Source: Miscanthus floridulus
Lineage: Eukaryota; Streptophyta; Magnoliopsida; Poales; Poaceae
Assembly (NCBI RefSeq): GCF_019320115.1
Contig: NC_089591.1
Location: 19,012,502 to 19,076,501, forward strand
DNA: 64,000 nt
Direction of reading: 5' to 3'
The notes under the pieces are model-generated. The model saw only the letters and a program-made list of their open reading frames with translations. It did not search any database and was not told the DNA's origin. The translations under genes and the position numbers were made by a program. Shown here piece after piece: positions 1 to 11,993 of this stretch (positions within the stretch are counted from its first letter, which is position 1; every line of letters starts with the position of its first letter).

Positions 1-688
1 GACAATATTAGTATTCATCTTATTCATGTTTTTTGTTATAATGTTCAATGTCTACTTTGATTATGTACTTAGTATAGCTAGTTTATCATTATGTTTATGC
101 ATAAGTTCGTATAGCGCTCACTCTAAAGTACATAGAGTGGGTGGTCGACATTGTGTAAGCATGGTGCTTATACATTGTTTACCTGCATATACACCCTATG
201 TTTTGGGTCATGTGGTAGATCATGGATGTGACACTCCCTTGAGTCCTTTTGTAGTCCACTCCCTGAATATAGGTGCAAGTAGGGTTCGGTTACCAAGGAA
301 GAACAAGCTTTGTTATTAATCTTCCTTAGTAATATCCCTTATGTATAGATATAAAGATAACCTTAGCAATGACTACTAGGTGTAATTGCACTAATCAATG
401 TATGCTTGGACTTGTAATTAAGAATGACTTAGGAATTATTCCTCTAATATTCTATCTGACCATGCTAATGCCATAGAAAGGAGTACTCTGAGTGATTTAT
501 CATTATTGATGATCAATACTTATCATATATATATCTTATCCTATGACTTACCCCTGTTATGAGTAGAATATTAGTTATGGTTTACTTCTCCATCAATAGT
601 ATAAGTTATCAATACCTGTCCATGCTAGACCTTCCCTGTGGTGAAAATATAAATAACAATACCTAGAATACTCCCGAGTGAACTGCTA
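1..688 (+). repeat. 5' LTR of element B, first visible segment
   Basis: This matches 32235-32930 (B's 3' LTR) in the same orientation almost base for base, so it is LTR rather than unique DNA. About 655 bp of the LTR lies before base 1. It stops at the TSD TGCTA (684-688), where element A is inserted, and resumes at 13190. An ORF of about 97 codons lies in it and is partly kept in the other LTR copy, but it changes no more slowly than its surroundings, so it is not called a gene. Confidence 0.9.
684..688 (+). repeat. Left TSD of element A (TGCTA)
   Basis: TGCTA immediately precedes the TG that opens A's 5' LTR and recurs at 13185-13189 immediately after A's 3' LTR. Removing A and one copy restores the B LTR as seen around 32921-32940. 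Confidence 0.95.
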
Positions 689-1903
689 TGTTGACGGTCA
701 CTAACATCAATTATAAACTATCAACATAACCTATATTTATACTTAATTCCATCACCAAACATAGGTATAGGGATTTAAACTAATAAATTCCATGAGTTTT
801 GGTGAATCTGTGTTTTCAGCAGGGTTTATCTAGAAAACCATCAAGGGGGGCCTATTTGTCAAAGGAAATTATAGAATTCTGCCACGTAAACAGTGTGGGA
901 AGATTCTAGAAGACTCAAGTAGGCTCTCCACTGAAGCAGACCCTAAGGAGCTACCATGTGGAGCCAACTGGCCCCATCTGTAGGATGCTCGACCCCTAGG
1001 CCCACCTGTCAGCCTCCGCATCTCAATGTCGGTTCTCCACCACCTCCTAGGTTGCATCTACGCCATCATTTAAGTTGGTTTGATCCAAGGCCTCACATTG
1101 GATGGTTTGGCCTATATATACCAGCCCCTGCCACCCTCCCTAGAGACATCCTAAAACCCTAATTCATATCATGAGGATCAGAGCTAGTTATGAAGAGAAG
1201 ATTAGTCCTATATAGCATCTAGTCTTGTAAATAATAGTGATATAGAGAGTGAGGGAAGAGTTTGGAGGAGATGCCGGCCTGATGGTGCTCTCTCTCTACA
1301 GCTTATACCTTGGGGGATCCAAGTTCTACTTGAGCTTGACTTCGAGATTTCACTAGTAATCAACATCTAATTCAAGTAAGTAATTGTTTATATTGTTCAT
1401 CAGGATCATGACACTCTTTTGAGTGCTTTAATTTATAGACGCTCTAGGTTAAAGTATTAATCATAAGTGTAAGCGTGGTGCTTATACTTAGGTTAATCGT
1501 GGATGCACCCTGTATTCCAGATGGTGGTAGATTGCGTGTGTGACATCAGTTCTATATAGCCTATACTATATAGCTTTGTTTATCCTTTGTAGTCCACCTC
1601 TCGTCTGTAGGTGCAAGTAGGACTCGGTTATGAATGAAAGCATCCTCTGCTGGTTTCTTTCCCTAGTAATGTCCCTAGTTGAATTGTACAAGACATAGCT
1701 TACCCAAGTCAGAACTAGAGAACCTTAGTTTTCCTCTCTACGCTCCTATTTATCTCAACCTTGTTGCTACCCCTAGTTAAGTTAGATCATAGTTAGTCTC
1801 ACACATTTCCATATGGATACGATACTTGGAATACTTCCGAGTGAAAGCTACAGTGGTATCCGTGCACTTGTGGATTTATCTGTGTGCATTAAATATACCA
1901 AGA
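689..1903 (+). repeat. 5' LTR of element A
   Basis: It starts TGTTGACGG and ends CCAAGA (CCAACA in the 3' copy). Length is 1215 bp against 1191 bp for the partner at 11994-13184. In the first 163 bp the copies differ at six places, all transitions. Confidence 0.92.
1113..1120 (+). promoter_or_regulatory. Probable TATA box of element A 5' LTR
   Basis: TATATATA follows GGCC in a GC-rich stretch. The same GGCCTATATATA stands at the equivalent place in A's 3' LTR (12407-12414) and in B's 3' LTR (32002-32009). Conservation across two families and the position in mid-LTR support a core promoter. Confidence 0.65.
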
Positions 1904-1910
1904 AGCTTTC

Positions 1911-1928
1911 TGGCGCCATTGCCGGGGA
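1911..1928 (+). other. Primer-binding site of element A
   Basis: TGGCGCCATTGCCGGGGA lies seven bases after the 5' LTR. It is the family's tRNA-primer site (from memory a tRNA-Asp type; not checked by alignment). Degenerate versions follow the LTRs of B and J. Confidence 0.75.
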
Positions 1929-2006
1929 AATAGTTGTTGAATTAACTTTGGCCTAGCTTAACATTTTATCTTTTATTCTTTCTTTTCTTTTACTTTTTCT
2001 TTTAGC

Positions 2007-3702
2007 ATGGATTCCATTCCTATCTATCAATATGCTAAACCCACGAGCGCCAGCCTAGAGCCACCAAAATCTTTAGAGTCTATCCTAACACCTAGCTATG
2101 AGCTGTGCCCGTGTTTTATAAAATTGATACGGGATAAATCCTTCTTGGGAGAAGGCAACGAAAACCTATACTCACACCTACAAGAGTTTGAATAGACCTA
2201 TGCATGCTTGCGTGTCGCTGGCATATCTAACAAAACCATAAGATGGAAGTTGTTTCTGTTCTCTTTGATGGGAAGAACTAAACATTGGTACAGTCAAACC
2301 GTAGGAAGTATGCAAGGAGATTGGGAAATGTTATGCTCTAAATTTTGTTTACGTTCTTTTCTCATCTCTAAAGTGGTTAGCCTTCAGAAAGAGGTTCTAA
2401 ATTTTAGACAACTAGAAGAAGAATCTCTTGGTACATCGCGAGATCATTTTAATGAACTCATCATCACTAGCCCAGACCTTGCCATTCAAGACCCTATACT
2501 TCTTCAACATTTTTACATGAGTCTTAGCAAGTTTCCATGGAATCCTTGATGCAGCCTCTAGAGGAGCTTTCCTTCATTTGTCTACTAGTGAAGCAAGGGC
2601 TATGCTTGATAGAATTAGTGGAAAGACTCCCTGCACTAGCATTTATAATGAACTCCCTGAGAAAGAGAAGAAATCATCTCCCGATCAAGAAGAGGAAGTT
2701 CTGATAGCCAAATCACAACCACTTCAATACTAAGATTTAGCTATCAATCCTGAACAACCAATACCCCAAAATCCCTCAAGAGAAGAAGGAATTCCACCTT
2801 TGGAAATCCCTGTTGAAATTAAGGATGACCCCTTTGGTGCTAATTTTGGGAGAACATTAAATTCTCATCTTCATAAGAGACCTTTGAGCGAATATAATTC
2901 AAATCCTCTCAACAAGGGATCTCTTAGAAAGTGTCTTTATTCCCATATAGGACATTGGGAAGAATTCAAGGATGACATTTCAAGTAATGCCATAGAAGGA
3001 GAGCTGAGCCATCTAGAAGCCATTCCTATCATCTCCCCTTCTATGTCCACATTAGATGTCTCATTTGAACCCATCTTTCAACACATCCTTGACCCCGATG
3101 ATCCCTCTTATGCTCTCTCTCCTAAGTTTCATGATGAACCTACAAATCCACTATGACAACCAAAGCATAGAAATCATGAAGGCCACAAGGATGACCAAAA
3201 AGAGCAACAACAATGGCTGAAATGTATTAAGAACTTGTATGCCATTGCTAAAGAATGGATGGACAATGAAGCCTTATGGGTAGAATCCAAACTTGGCTTA
3301 GATCCAAACGGTGAGCTTAAATCAATCTCTTTAATAAACATGACTCATCCAAGTTTGGGGGAGGCCTTAGATGAGATCAACCCGAGAGCCACCAATCCAT
3401 AGGAAATCTTGGACAATAAAACATCCAATGAATGTCATAGGCATGGAATGATGGAGACAATGTTTCCGCCTATAGACATTCATGAAGAAACACCCTTAGA
3501 TCTTGAAAAGGAAGATAACATCAATGAGCATGGAAGTTATTTCATGATCACCCCATTAAATCCATGCTCGCATGAGAAATCTCCTGAATTAATTGGTCTC
3601 TCCAACATTGCCACACACGAGATCTTCAACCCCCTCATTCTCCTTGTTCATAAAGACTTTCAAAGGGTGGTTGTATATGCATATGTTTATCATAAATACT
3701 AG
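2007..3702 (+). pseudogene. gag: Decayed gag-like gene of element A
   Basis: The gene starts about 100 bases after the LTR with MDSIPIYQYAKP and reads on in one frame to 2549 through a single TAG at 2193-2195. The stretch with LFLFSLMGRTKHWY and a following WEMLCSKFCLRSF looks like the capsid-type retrotransposon gag domain (hydrophobic plus Trp-rich helix pattern). After a frameshift near 2540 the reading continues in another frame (2800-3156 and 3409-3702), acidic and hydrophilic, with further stops. No zinc knuckle is visible. Gag would form the particle that packages the element RNA. The gene is broken and unlikely to be functional. Confidence 0.7.
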
Positions 3703-4345
3703 AGATCTCATTGTGTGAATCTTGAGATAGGTACACAAAGGTTGATGTTGGAGGGTAAACCACTTCACCAACTTGAGTGCAATTAGAAGGTTTCCCAAGG
3801 ACAAGCTTTTGTCCTAAAGCAAGCACTTTCAGGAGATAACATGAGCTTTCACTTTTTGCTATAATGCCCTTGTGAAGTGAGCATAGAAACATAATTGTGA
3901 AAAATATTCCTTTAGGTTTTTTTGTCACTAACCATTCCAGGTTTGAAGCAAAAAGAATGAAGGATGGTGACTCAAGGTATGTCCAACCAATCATCATGCA
4001 ACATTGAATCACATCCATCCAAACTTGACTTTGCCTTGCAAAATTCAAGCCTAGGGATGGGCTTCTTTGAAAAATCTTATGCCATGTTGCTAATTCATCT
4101 TGGTTGTCTCTACCTTTAAATCATGATCAATAACAATCATGCTCTTTCATCTCCAATTGAATAAATCTCTATAATGCTTTCATGCTACCATTGTTTACTA
4201 TAGTATGTTCGAGGTTTGGAATATGTTCACACATCTTTAAATTAAGCATGGTGCTTAGTTTAGGGGTGCTAATTGTACTTCCAAAGGCTTTTAAATTAAG
4301 CATGGTGCTTAGGTTAAAATGCCTTCCTAAATCAAATTAGACGTG
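3703..4345. other. Non-coding part of element A between gag and solo LTR G
   Basis: No supported gene. It contains a 22-bp direct repeat (from 4236 and from 4290) built around the imperfect palindrome AAGCATGGTGCTT, a motif that also occurs in the LTRs of A and B. Confidence 0.6.
4341..4345 (+). repeat. Left TSD of solo LTR G (ACGTG)
   Basis: ACGTG before G corresponds to ACATG (9060-9064) after it, with one transition between them. This supports 4346-9059 as one insertion. Confidence 0.65.
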
Positions 4346-7300
4346 TGTGACAGAACCGCCCAATTTACACAAGATCAAGTACGGTTGTCCCCGCTAACAT
4401 GTTGACACACACATACTTTCACTTATATAAACCCGGTAGTCCACCGAGTGTTCCAAAAGACCTCGGTAAATCAACATCACAACCAAGATCGTATGATTAA
4501 GCAAATACACATCACATACGCAGAGTTGCAGCGGAAATAATATTACAAATAGGTTCATAAATAATAATACAAGTTTGGATTTCAAAACCAATTAGTGAAA
4601 ACAACATTGCTTTCGAAGGATTTCATTAATATGAGTTCCAAATACATTGCTAGCATAAGTGACATCCTCAGACAAAAGCATGTAGATGAGAAGTGAATAT
4701 AGAGTCACCGAGCCCACCGGTGGTTAGCCACCATCTTCAGCAGGCCAAAACCTTACCTGCAACATGGTGGGATAAACCCTGAGTACTCGAATGTACTCAG
4801 CTAGACTTACCCATCATAACCAGAAATAAAATTGACTCCAAGGAGTATGCAAGGCTTTATAAGTGGAGGTAGCTTGACAACAATTTGCATAAAAAGTGAT
4901 TAACTCAATTATACAATTATAATTCTGTCATCAAGTTAATTATAACTATCCATCTCTAGATTAGCAACTATCCTGTGCCAAACATGTGGTATATCTTTTT
5001 AGGGCATACAATAGTAACCATACCATAGCAGGTATTGAAATTCCAAATTCATTCGAACCATCATATTCCATAACACAGTTACTACGATGTTGGAGCTAGC
5101 CAAGTTTCTCACTATCCGGGAGAGACGGCGATTCGAATCGATTTCAACCAGCTGGGAATTTATTCCTAACACAAACCTAGGCAGACCAGATCAACGGTCA
5201 CCTTAGGTCACCTTTGGTACAACTCAGGTACACATTTCGCGGGTCCGTACCGCGCCGCACAGTCTGGGACACCAGATGCTAGGATGTTCAGGCCTAGCCT
5301 ACCCTTGGGCTCAGTCTGATTGCCCCCCCGCAAGGAGCGCACAATAGAACGGGTCCCGGCCTGAGTTGAGCTACTCGGCTTCGTGGTCAGAACGAGTTAT
5401 CCGGCCAGCTAAGTGATAGGCATGCATTCAATCTTGTCAGAAGTTCCAACGACGGTACAGTCCTTGATCGGCACAGACGGAATCACATGAGTCATCCTAC
5501 GCATAGACTCCACCCGGCCTCAATTTTCTTTTACCCCATGGTTCTGTTCCACGATAGCAAATATAGCCAACCGTGCTTCGGTATCCACCTATATCTCACA
5601 GGTGATAGGATATCACCCGACTTCTACCGGTCTAAGCATGGCTATGCATATATTCGATCCTGGACCTATACCGGTTAAAGGTGTAATATCTGGACAAGGA
5701 ATTTATATGCATCAAGTGGTTCCATTCAACTCTTATAACCTAATGCATCAATCATAAGTACTTAAGTAATCATTTGTAAAATACTGGGAGACTTAAAATG
5801 CTCCGGGGCTTGCCTGGGATCCGACACAAGTCAGTTCAGTTAGCTTGCACCGACTTGGTGACATCTTTGGTCCTAGCACTTGCTTAGTCCTTCCATCTTC
5901 AGGATAGATCCACCAAACCCAATCTTCGAGTTCGGCTCCACATCATGTTCTTCACGTGGTTCATCTAGCGCACCTAGATGAGATGCAAGATGCATGTGTA
6001 TGAATGTGATGAATTGTAACACAAGATGCATCACATAAACATTCAAGGCAAACACAAGATTATGCAAGACATAGACACCAATAGCTATTTAACTAACCTC
6101 ACACAACTAACTATAGAGAGCAAGCTACTCACATCAACTCATATCAAGCAAACAAGTTATTCACAGCAATCATAGAGTAAGGCTGCAACAGCAGCAGCTA
6201 ATTTTACTCATAACAGGAGTTGTACTAATCCAAAAGACATGCAACAAGACAATCTGGAAAGCTTATGGAATTTTCTACAATTCATCTTTAATCATCTTAT
6301 CATGATTCTCAAGTTAACTAAGTCAAATATACTCATTTACAGAAACTGGTCCACAATTGACAGAAAACAGCCATTTCTAAAACCCAACTTTAAACAGCTG
6401 TAACTCTTAAACTACTTGGCCAAATGACACCAAATTTTAATAGAAGCTAGATACATGAATTATCTACAACTTTTGCATAAACAAGTTTCACAACAAAGCA
6501 CATTATCGTGAAGAACTTTGCTAAGTTCCCAGATCTGTCTATAAACCACATCGGCAAGAAAATAATTATTAACTTATGTTGCAAATACATAATTGGGAAA
6601 AACCAACATTACCAACATTTCACACATGACTAAAGAACACCAGAAAACCTAGTGTCCATGACTAAATAAATTCTTTTAATGCATTTCTTAATTTATTTTA
6701 GATAACAAGGTGACTTAATGAACATATACCAAAAGTACACAATAACTTCTACAAAACTTACAGTGGCTCACATATACTCTCAATAGTCTAATGTACAAAT
6801 TTTACTCCATTTGAATATGTATAGCAACCTCTATGAAAAGAACAAGTTGCTAAAGCAAGAATTCATGTGAGAGCGAGATAAACCAATAACTCACTCATAG
6901 TTCACCCAATACTCATGAAATTTTTACCACATATCAACTATCACATGAGTAGCATGCCACAAAAATTTCACTTCATTTGGAGCCCTAGATCTACAGTTAT
7001 GAAAAATAACAAATTCAACTAGCATTACAACCTTACTGCACAAATCTATTTTTACCACAAAATATTTAAACTAAAACATGCCATATTATAGATCCACTGC
7101 ATAGACAATTTCACAAGGATTCCAAAAAGTCCTCATTTACTATTTTACGAATTTTCTACGATTTACTATGAATTTCCAAAGTTCCTACAAAATAATTACA
7201 AACCAGTCCTTATGGCACTATTCATATGAGTCAGTGGTTATGCACTTAGGCCCTCCCCTTTCTTCTAATTGTTGCACGCAGCCCCTCACGCGAATCAGAG

Positions 7301-9059
7301 CAGGGGAGGTCGTCGGAGCTTGCTGTTGCGGCCGGAGGCTGCTCGTCGTCGGCGGTGGAGTGGCGTGGAATGGCCAGGGGAGTCGTGCGCACCCATGTGT
7401 GTCCGCGGCTTGGCCAGAGGTGGGCCGTGGCGCCTTGGCCACACACGCCGATGGCATGCAGCCGTACGGCAAGGCGGTGGCGTTGTTCTGGAGGCCAATA
7501 GCTTGGGCGAGCATGCGTGCGAGATGGAGCAAGGCAAGGAGAAGGTAGTGGCGGTGGCTGTTGGGCTGCGAAGCACTCGGGGGTGGGAGAACGGCGGCGG
7601 CCAAACTTGAGCTCGCGGCGGCCATGGCCGTTCTCAGCGTTCGCGTGAGGGAGAGCGAGCGGAGGACAGTGAGTGGGAGAGGCGAGTGAGGGAGGCGAGG
7701 GCAGCTTCTAGCGCTCGGTTATATCAGCAGGGGCGCGACAGAGCGACCGACAATGCGGCAGCAGTGCGCGGGAATGGTGGGGGCATTCTCGGTGCATGGT
7801 CGCCACGCACAGGCACACGTCGCCCTTTGAGTCATTCCACCGAGCAGCTGGCAGGCGACGATGTGGCTACATTAGAACCAAGTTTTGGGCATCTTCAGGG
7901 CATATTCGGTTCTAGGAGCCTTAAGCAAAGTGGCTGCTCTCTAAGTCCTCTCCAACATTCGTTAAGGGTGACTGGCCAGTAGGGCAGCAGGTTAGTGGTT
8001 AATTAAGCCCCAAAATGACAGTGTTAGTGCGTTCACAACGGTTAAGTAAACTCGAAATTGAGGACCAAAACTGAGTCAAACTTAGTCCAACTTTTTATAT
8101 GCTCTTCTCTACCATGTATACTCCAACTTTTGTTTTGGTACCAAATCAAGTTGCTTAACAAAATTTGGAGAACGCGGAATGCCGACGTGTCAATGTCCGA
8201 TAAGTGACAACGTAACTTTTGCTGTTTTTGGAGAGTATTTTTGAAGATCCAAATAAACTCCAAATTTGATGAGACTTGATTTATTGTTTCCACCATGAAA
8301 GGTACTTCAACTCATCTTAAGGAATCCAATTGAGATACCATATGAATTTTGAAGATAAAAATTCACAAACATTGTCGACTTGCCGTTGTCGATGAATTTC
8401 AGACTTAGAATATTTCTAAGTGCTGAAATCAGCAGTAGATTCAATCTTGTGACCTTTGTTTGTCCAGCTTAGAGATAGATTTAGACTTAGGTCCTTAAAT
8501 AAAGTTTGTAGTACACAAACTATACTACAACTTTTATTTAAGGTGAAACCTTGTATCTTGAATATAAACCATTCTTTTACTTTGGTCAAAGCAGCATCTC
8601 GTTAACCCTTAGAATTAGAGTTTTCGACCAATTGAGGCCTTTTCTTGACATGTGCTCAACACAAACCCTTCATGACTTTTGTTGTAGAGTTCAATTAGAG
8701 TTGTTTGAGCAAGGTTGCAAGGGTTGGTTGACTTCATAGGTTTCCATCCACTTGATAAAGCAATTCATGCAAAGATATGACTTATCATTTCATGTGACTT
8801 TTTGATTCCAAACTTCATGAAACTTTTCGAGTGCCCAATATAGATGGGTATTGATGTGAGACACATGAAGTTATCCCAATCACACCACCCAAGAATATAT
8901 CTTGAAAAGGGGTCTATAGGCGAGCAAAGGTGCAATATCCAAGTTTAGGTTGGGGCTCGTTTCTATAGGTTGGACCTTGATATCTTCATCATCACTTAAT
9001 ATGCCATGTTCGAGCTCAAACCCATTGCTTAACTGGTGGCAAACACCTGGGGTGTTACA
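4346..9059 (-). mobile_element. Solo LTR G of a Tekay/Del-like chromovirus family
   Basis: Read on the minus strand it begins TGTAACACCCC and ends GGTTCTGTCACA. It is 4.7 kb long and matches the 5' LTR of H (56270-60859) throughout, for example the block 5090-5770 against 59400-60120 in reverse. There is no internal region, PBS or second LTR between the TSD-like flanks, so it is what remains after recombination between the two LTRs of a full element. A GC-rich section (about 7260-7900) with GATATAA at 7725-7719 on the minus strand is the likely promoter region. Confidence 0.85.
5770..6070 (-). pseudogene. Decayed LTR-borne small ORF in G (GKPRSILSL type)
   Basis: This is the G counterpart of the small coding segment in F (40153-40398) and H (59130-59408). 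The end still reads PGKPRSILSLPVFY on the minus strand, but the upstream part is out of frame and contains stops. The shared peptide with mostly silent codon differences among G, F and H is the reason to list it. Confidence 0.45.
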
Positions 9060-9064
9060 ACATG

Positions 9065-11978
9065 GTGTCTAGGTTGATTTTTGAACCAAGAATATGCTAT
9101 AGTAGATACTGGTCATTTTGTTGGACTAACCCTATGTAGGAAACTTTTAATTCAATATTGGTAAGTCATGAGATGAATTCAAATCGGAGATGAAGCAAGA
9201 CACAACTAATTCATTATAGATGTAAGAACTACATACCTCATTCAAAATGAATGAAAGAACTGTAAGTACCAAAGTTCATTCACTTTGTCATTTGCGGCAA
9301 GTTACCTTTGCCTTGAGCCATGCTTGTATAAAACATGATCTTTATACTAAAGTAATCCCAAAACTATCTTTTCATTAGCATAGAGGGAAATTACAAAATT
9401 CTAGACAAACAACCCATGTTTCAAAATTGTATATCCCTTCAGGTATGTGTTGTCCACTAATCCTTTGTAGGCATAAAACAATGAGTGAGGCAAAAGGTCT
9501 AACAAGGTATCAAAAGATCGAAGAGCAAAAAGATGGCATGACAAAAGGACGAGAAAGAAAAGGTATGAACTAGGAAACAAGAAGCTCATGAATAGCTCAA
9601 GCTACGAGACTAGCCGAACAAGGAAAACTTCAAGCAAAAGGGAAGGACCATCATGAGTATTCTACCCTTCATCATATTGTGACATTATGCTCCAATAACA
9701 AAGGTAACATCCTAAGGTAAATGGTCATTATTTAAAAATATTTTCCTTCATTCTGGTAGGCACATAAATAAGAAACAAAATATGTTTGAGTTATAATTTA
9801 CCTAATCAAACCTGATTAGCTCAACATGTCTTGTTCATTAAGCTTGTTCCTAGCACCTCTTTCTTGATCTCATAGTTTTAACCAAATGAGATAAAATATT
9901 GCACATCCTATCTCTGGAAGATGATAGTCATAATCATGTAAAGTTTGATACATTACGTAAAGATAGACAATCCTTCCATAGGTTAAGCAGCTAAATCTTT
10001 TGATCTTATCACCCATGACATAAGTGAACAAAACACACAACATCAACTTCATCTTGTTCAATGTGCCTAAGGTTAGAGAAGAATAAGTAAAGTTGTGGTT
10101 CTATTGGTGTTTTCCCACCAACAGAGCACATGCACTTGATCTATACCTTGTCTTATGAGCAGGACGCACTTCAAGCAAAGTGTGGGGGAAGACAGTCGAC
10201 TCTCCAATTGCTACAAGTAAAGGTTCTAAACCTGCTAAACCATAATCAAAACTCAAAACCAAGACAGGTTTGATGGAAGAAGGTGACATCACCATTAGAG
10301 GCACCATCACAAGAATCCTCCTCTTCAGGGCAAACTGAGGTATTTGGTCAATAAACTTCATAAGGAGAAGTCTGGTTCAAAGAACTTACAACACCAAACC
10401 CTCACCAAAAGAGCTAGCTTGGGGGAGAAGCACTGCTGTGTATCTAGGTAAGTATGCTTTCCCTTTGTTCTAGTTTTAGTTTCTTTTAAATAGTTAAGAA
10501 AATGGTGAACTGAAAACAAAATAAAAAGGTGTGTCTAGTTTGCTTTAATTTATTTTTAAGAGTTGAATAAAATAAAGAGGACTCAGAATAATCTCTTAAA
10601 TGGAAATGATGAATAGTTGCTCTATTGTAATTCCTTTCAAGTACCTAGTTTTCAGCGTCGAATTCTCCTGAGTTTTGGATACGACTGATTTGATATAAAG
10701 ATTGACTCTGAACTTGAAACTCATGGGTAGCGAATGCTTGATCTAAGTCTAGGTAATTGATGGATATGATATGAGAAGGTCTGAGCTGTTGTTTATCTTG
10801 TTCCAAGTGACACTAAAGTTCTAGAGATTTATCATTTGAAAAACACAAAAATGCTACATGATGAGTTCCTGTCAGACAAAGCTTGAATTCCCACCAGAGT
10901 CATACATGTTATTTAGGCTAGGAAAACCTCCTCATATATGTTGCTTGCTTTTGCATTGAGTTTTGTCAAGCTTTGTTGACCCTTATGAGATGTGTGTCAT
11001 GCTCTTAAAATCAAGATCACGTACACAACATAGATACTTGCTGCTCCTACATTGGGAGTATGCAAAACATGCCTTCCATCTAGATCCACCAAAAAAATGT
11101 TTTACTCCTACACTAGGAGAAAACACCAAAAACATGTTTGATTGGTTTTCCACCAAATAAATGCACCAAGTTCTTGTTACTATCTCTCAAAGTTTTATTG
11201 CAGAAAAGAGACATGGGGCTATGCAAAAGTTATTAATAAAAAAGAAGAAAAAAAGAGATGAGAAAAAATGGACAAGTGTCCGAGATATAAAAAACAATGG
11301 GTACTCAGATGCCTGCCTGAAAAAAGAGAAGAGAAAGAGAGATGAATAAGATAGCCCCTGCTCTCTAGCAAATGTTTCCTAGTTTCAAAGGAGAGATATG
11401 TTTTCAAATTGCATAGTAGAATTAGGATAGCCACCATATATATCCATCATACATCCACACACATGCACATCTGATTTGAGTGTATGACTCAACTCTCTTT
11501 GGATCCGTTGTTTGACTTTACAATATATGCATTGCAAGTATGCTCTAGCTTTCTCCCTGCCTATGAACTCCACATAGCTTTAGTTGTAGCAAGAGAAAAA
11601 AGAGGCATAACATCTTTACTGCCTTTGGTGAGGATCCACAAATACCACATATATTGAGAGACTTGAGAGTGTCATACAATGGAATCTCTGAGTTTTATTT
11701 TGAAAACCTATAAAAAATCTGAAACAATGGTGGAACAAAAAACTTTAGACATAGTGCTTGACTTGATCGTTCTGTCTTTCAATTACTCAAGATGCAAGTG
11801 AAGGTTAAGAAACCCCATGGTTGAAGGTAATATGTGTAAGTTTGAAAGTTAGATTAGTTTATTCTAATCCAAAGGAGAATTTTTGATTGAACGCATATGT
11901 ACTTTTGAGGTGTGAAAACATTGTAGCAACTCCTGATCCATTGTTGAGTTTAGCTTTGCTCAGGGGCTGCCAAAGGTT
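9065..11978. other. Distal internal region of element A, non-coding
   Basis: No gene is supported. From about 10555 to 11990 it is colinear with B's 3' region (30130-31578), so this is a shared 3' untranslated segment kept by two related families. Such conserved non-coding ends may serve RNA packaging or reverse transcription, but that is inference. Short ORFs here are not conserved in frame between A and B. Confidence 0.65.
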
Positions 11979-11990
11979 AAGCTTGGGGGA
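11979..11990 (+). other. Polypurine tract of element A
   Basis: AAGCTTGGGGGA lies just before the 3' LTR (11994), the expected place for the plus-strand primer in reverse transcription. Confidence 0.75.
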
Positions 11991-11993
11991 ACT

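Noticed and set aside
26..319. ORF of 97 codons in B's 5' LTR, with a similar 126-codon ORF at 32173-32553 in the 3' LTR
   Set aside because: It is partly conserved only because the LTRs are copies of each other. Differences include non-conservative changes, and there is no independent copy to show selection.
7218..7625. GC-rich overlapping ORFs on both strands in solo LTR G
   Set aside because: High GC lowers stop frequency in all frames. The frames are not shared with the homologous GC-rich zones of H and F, and the region is best read as the LTR promoter zone.
10101..10361. 86-codon minus-strand ORF in element A
   Set aside because: No counterpart in B's homologous region and no recognisable feature.
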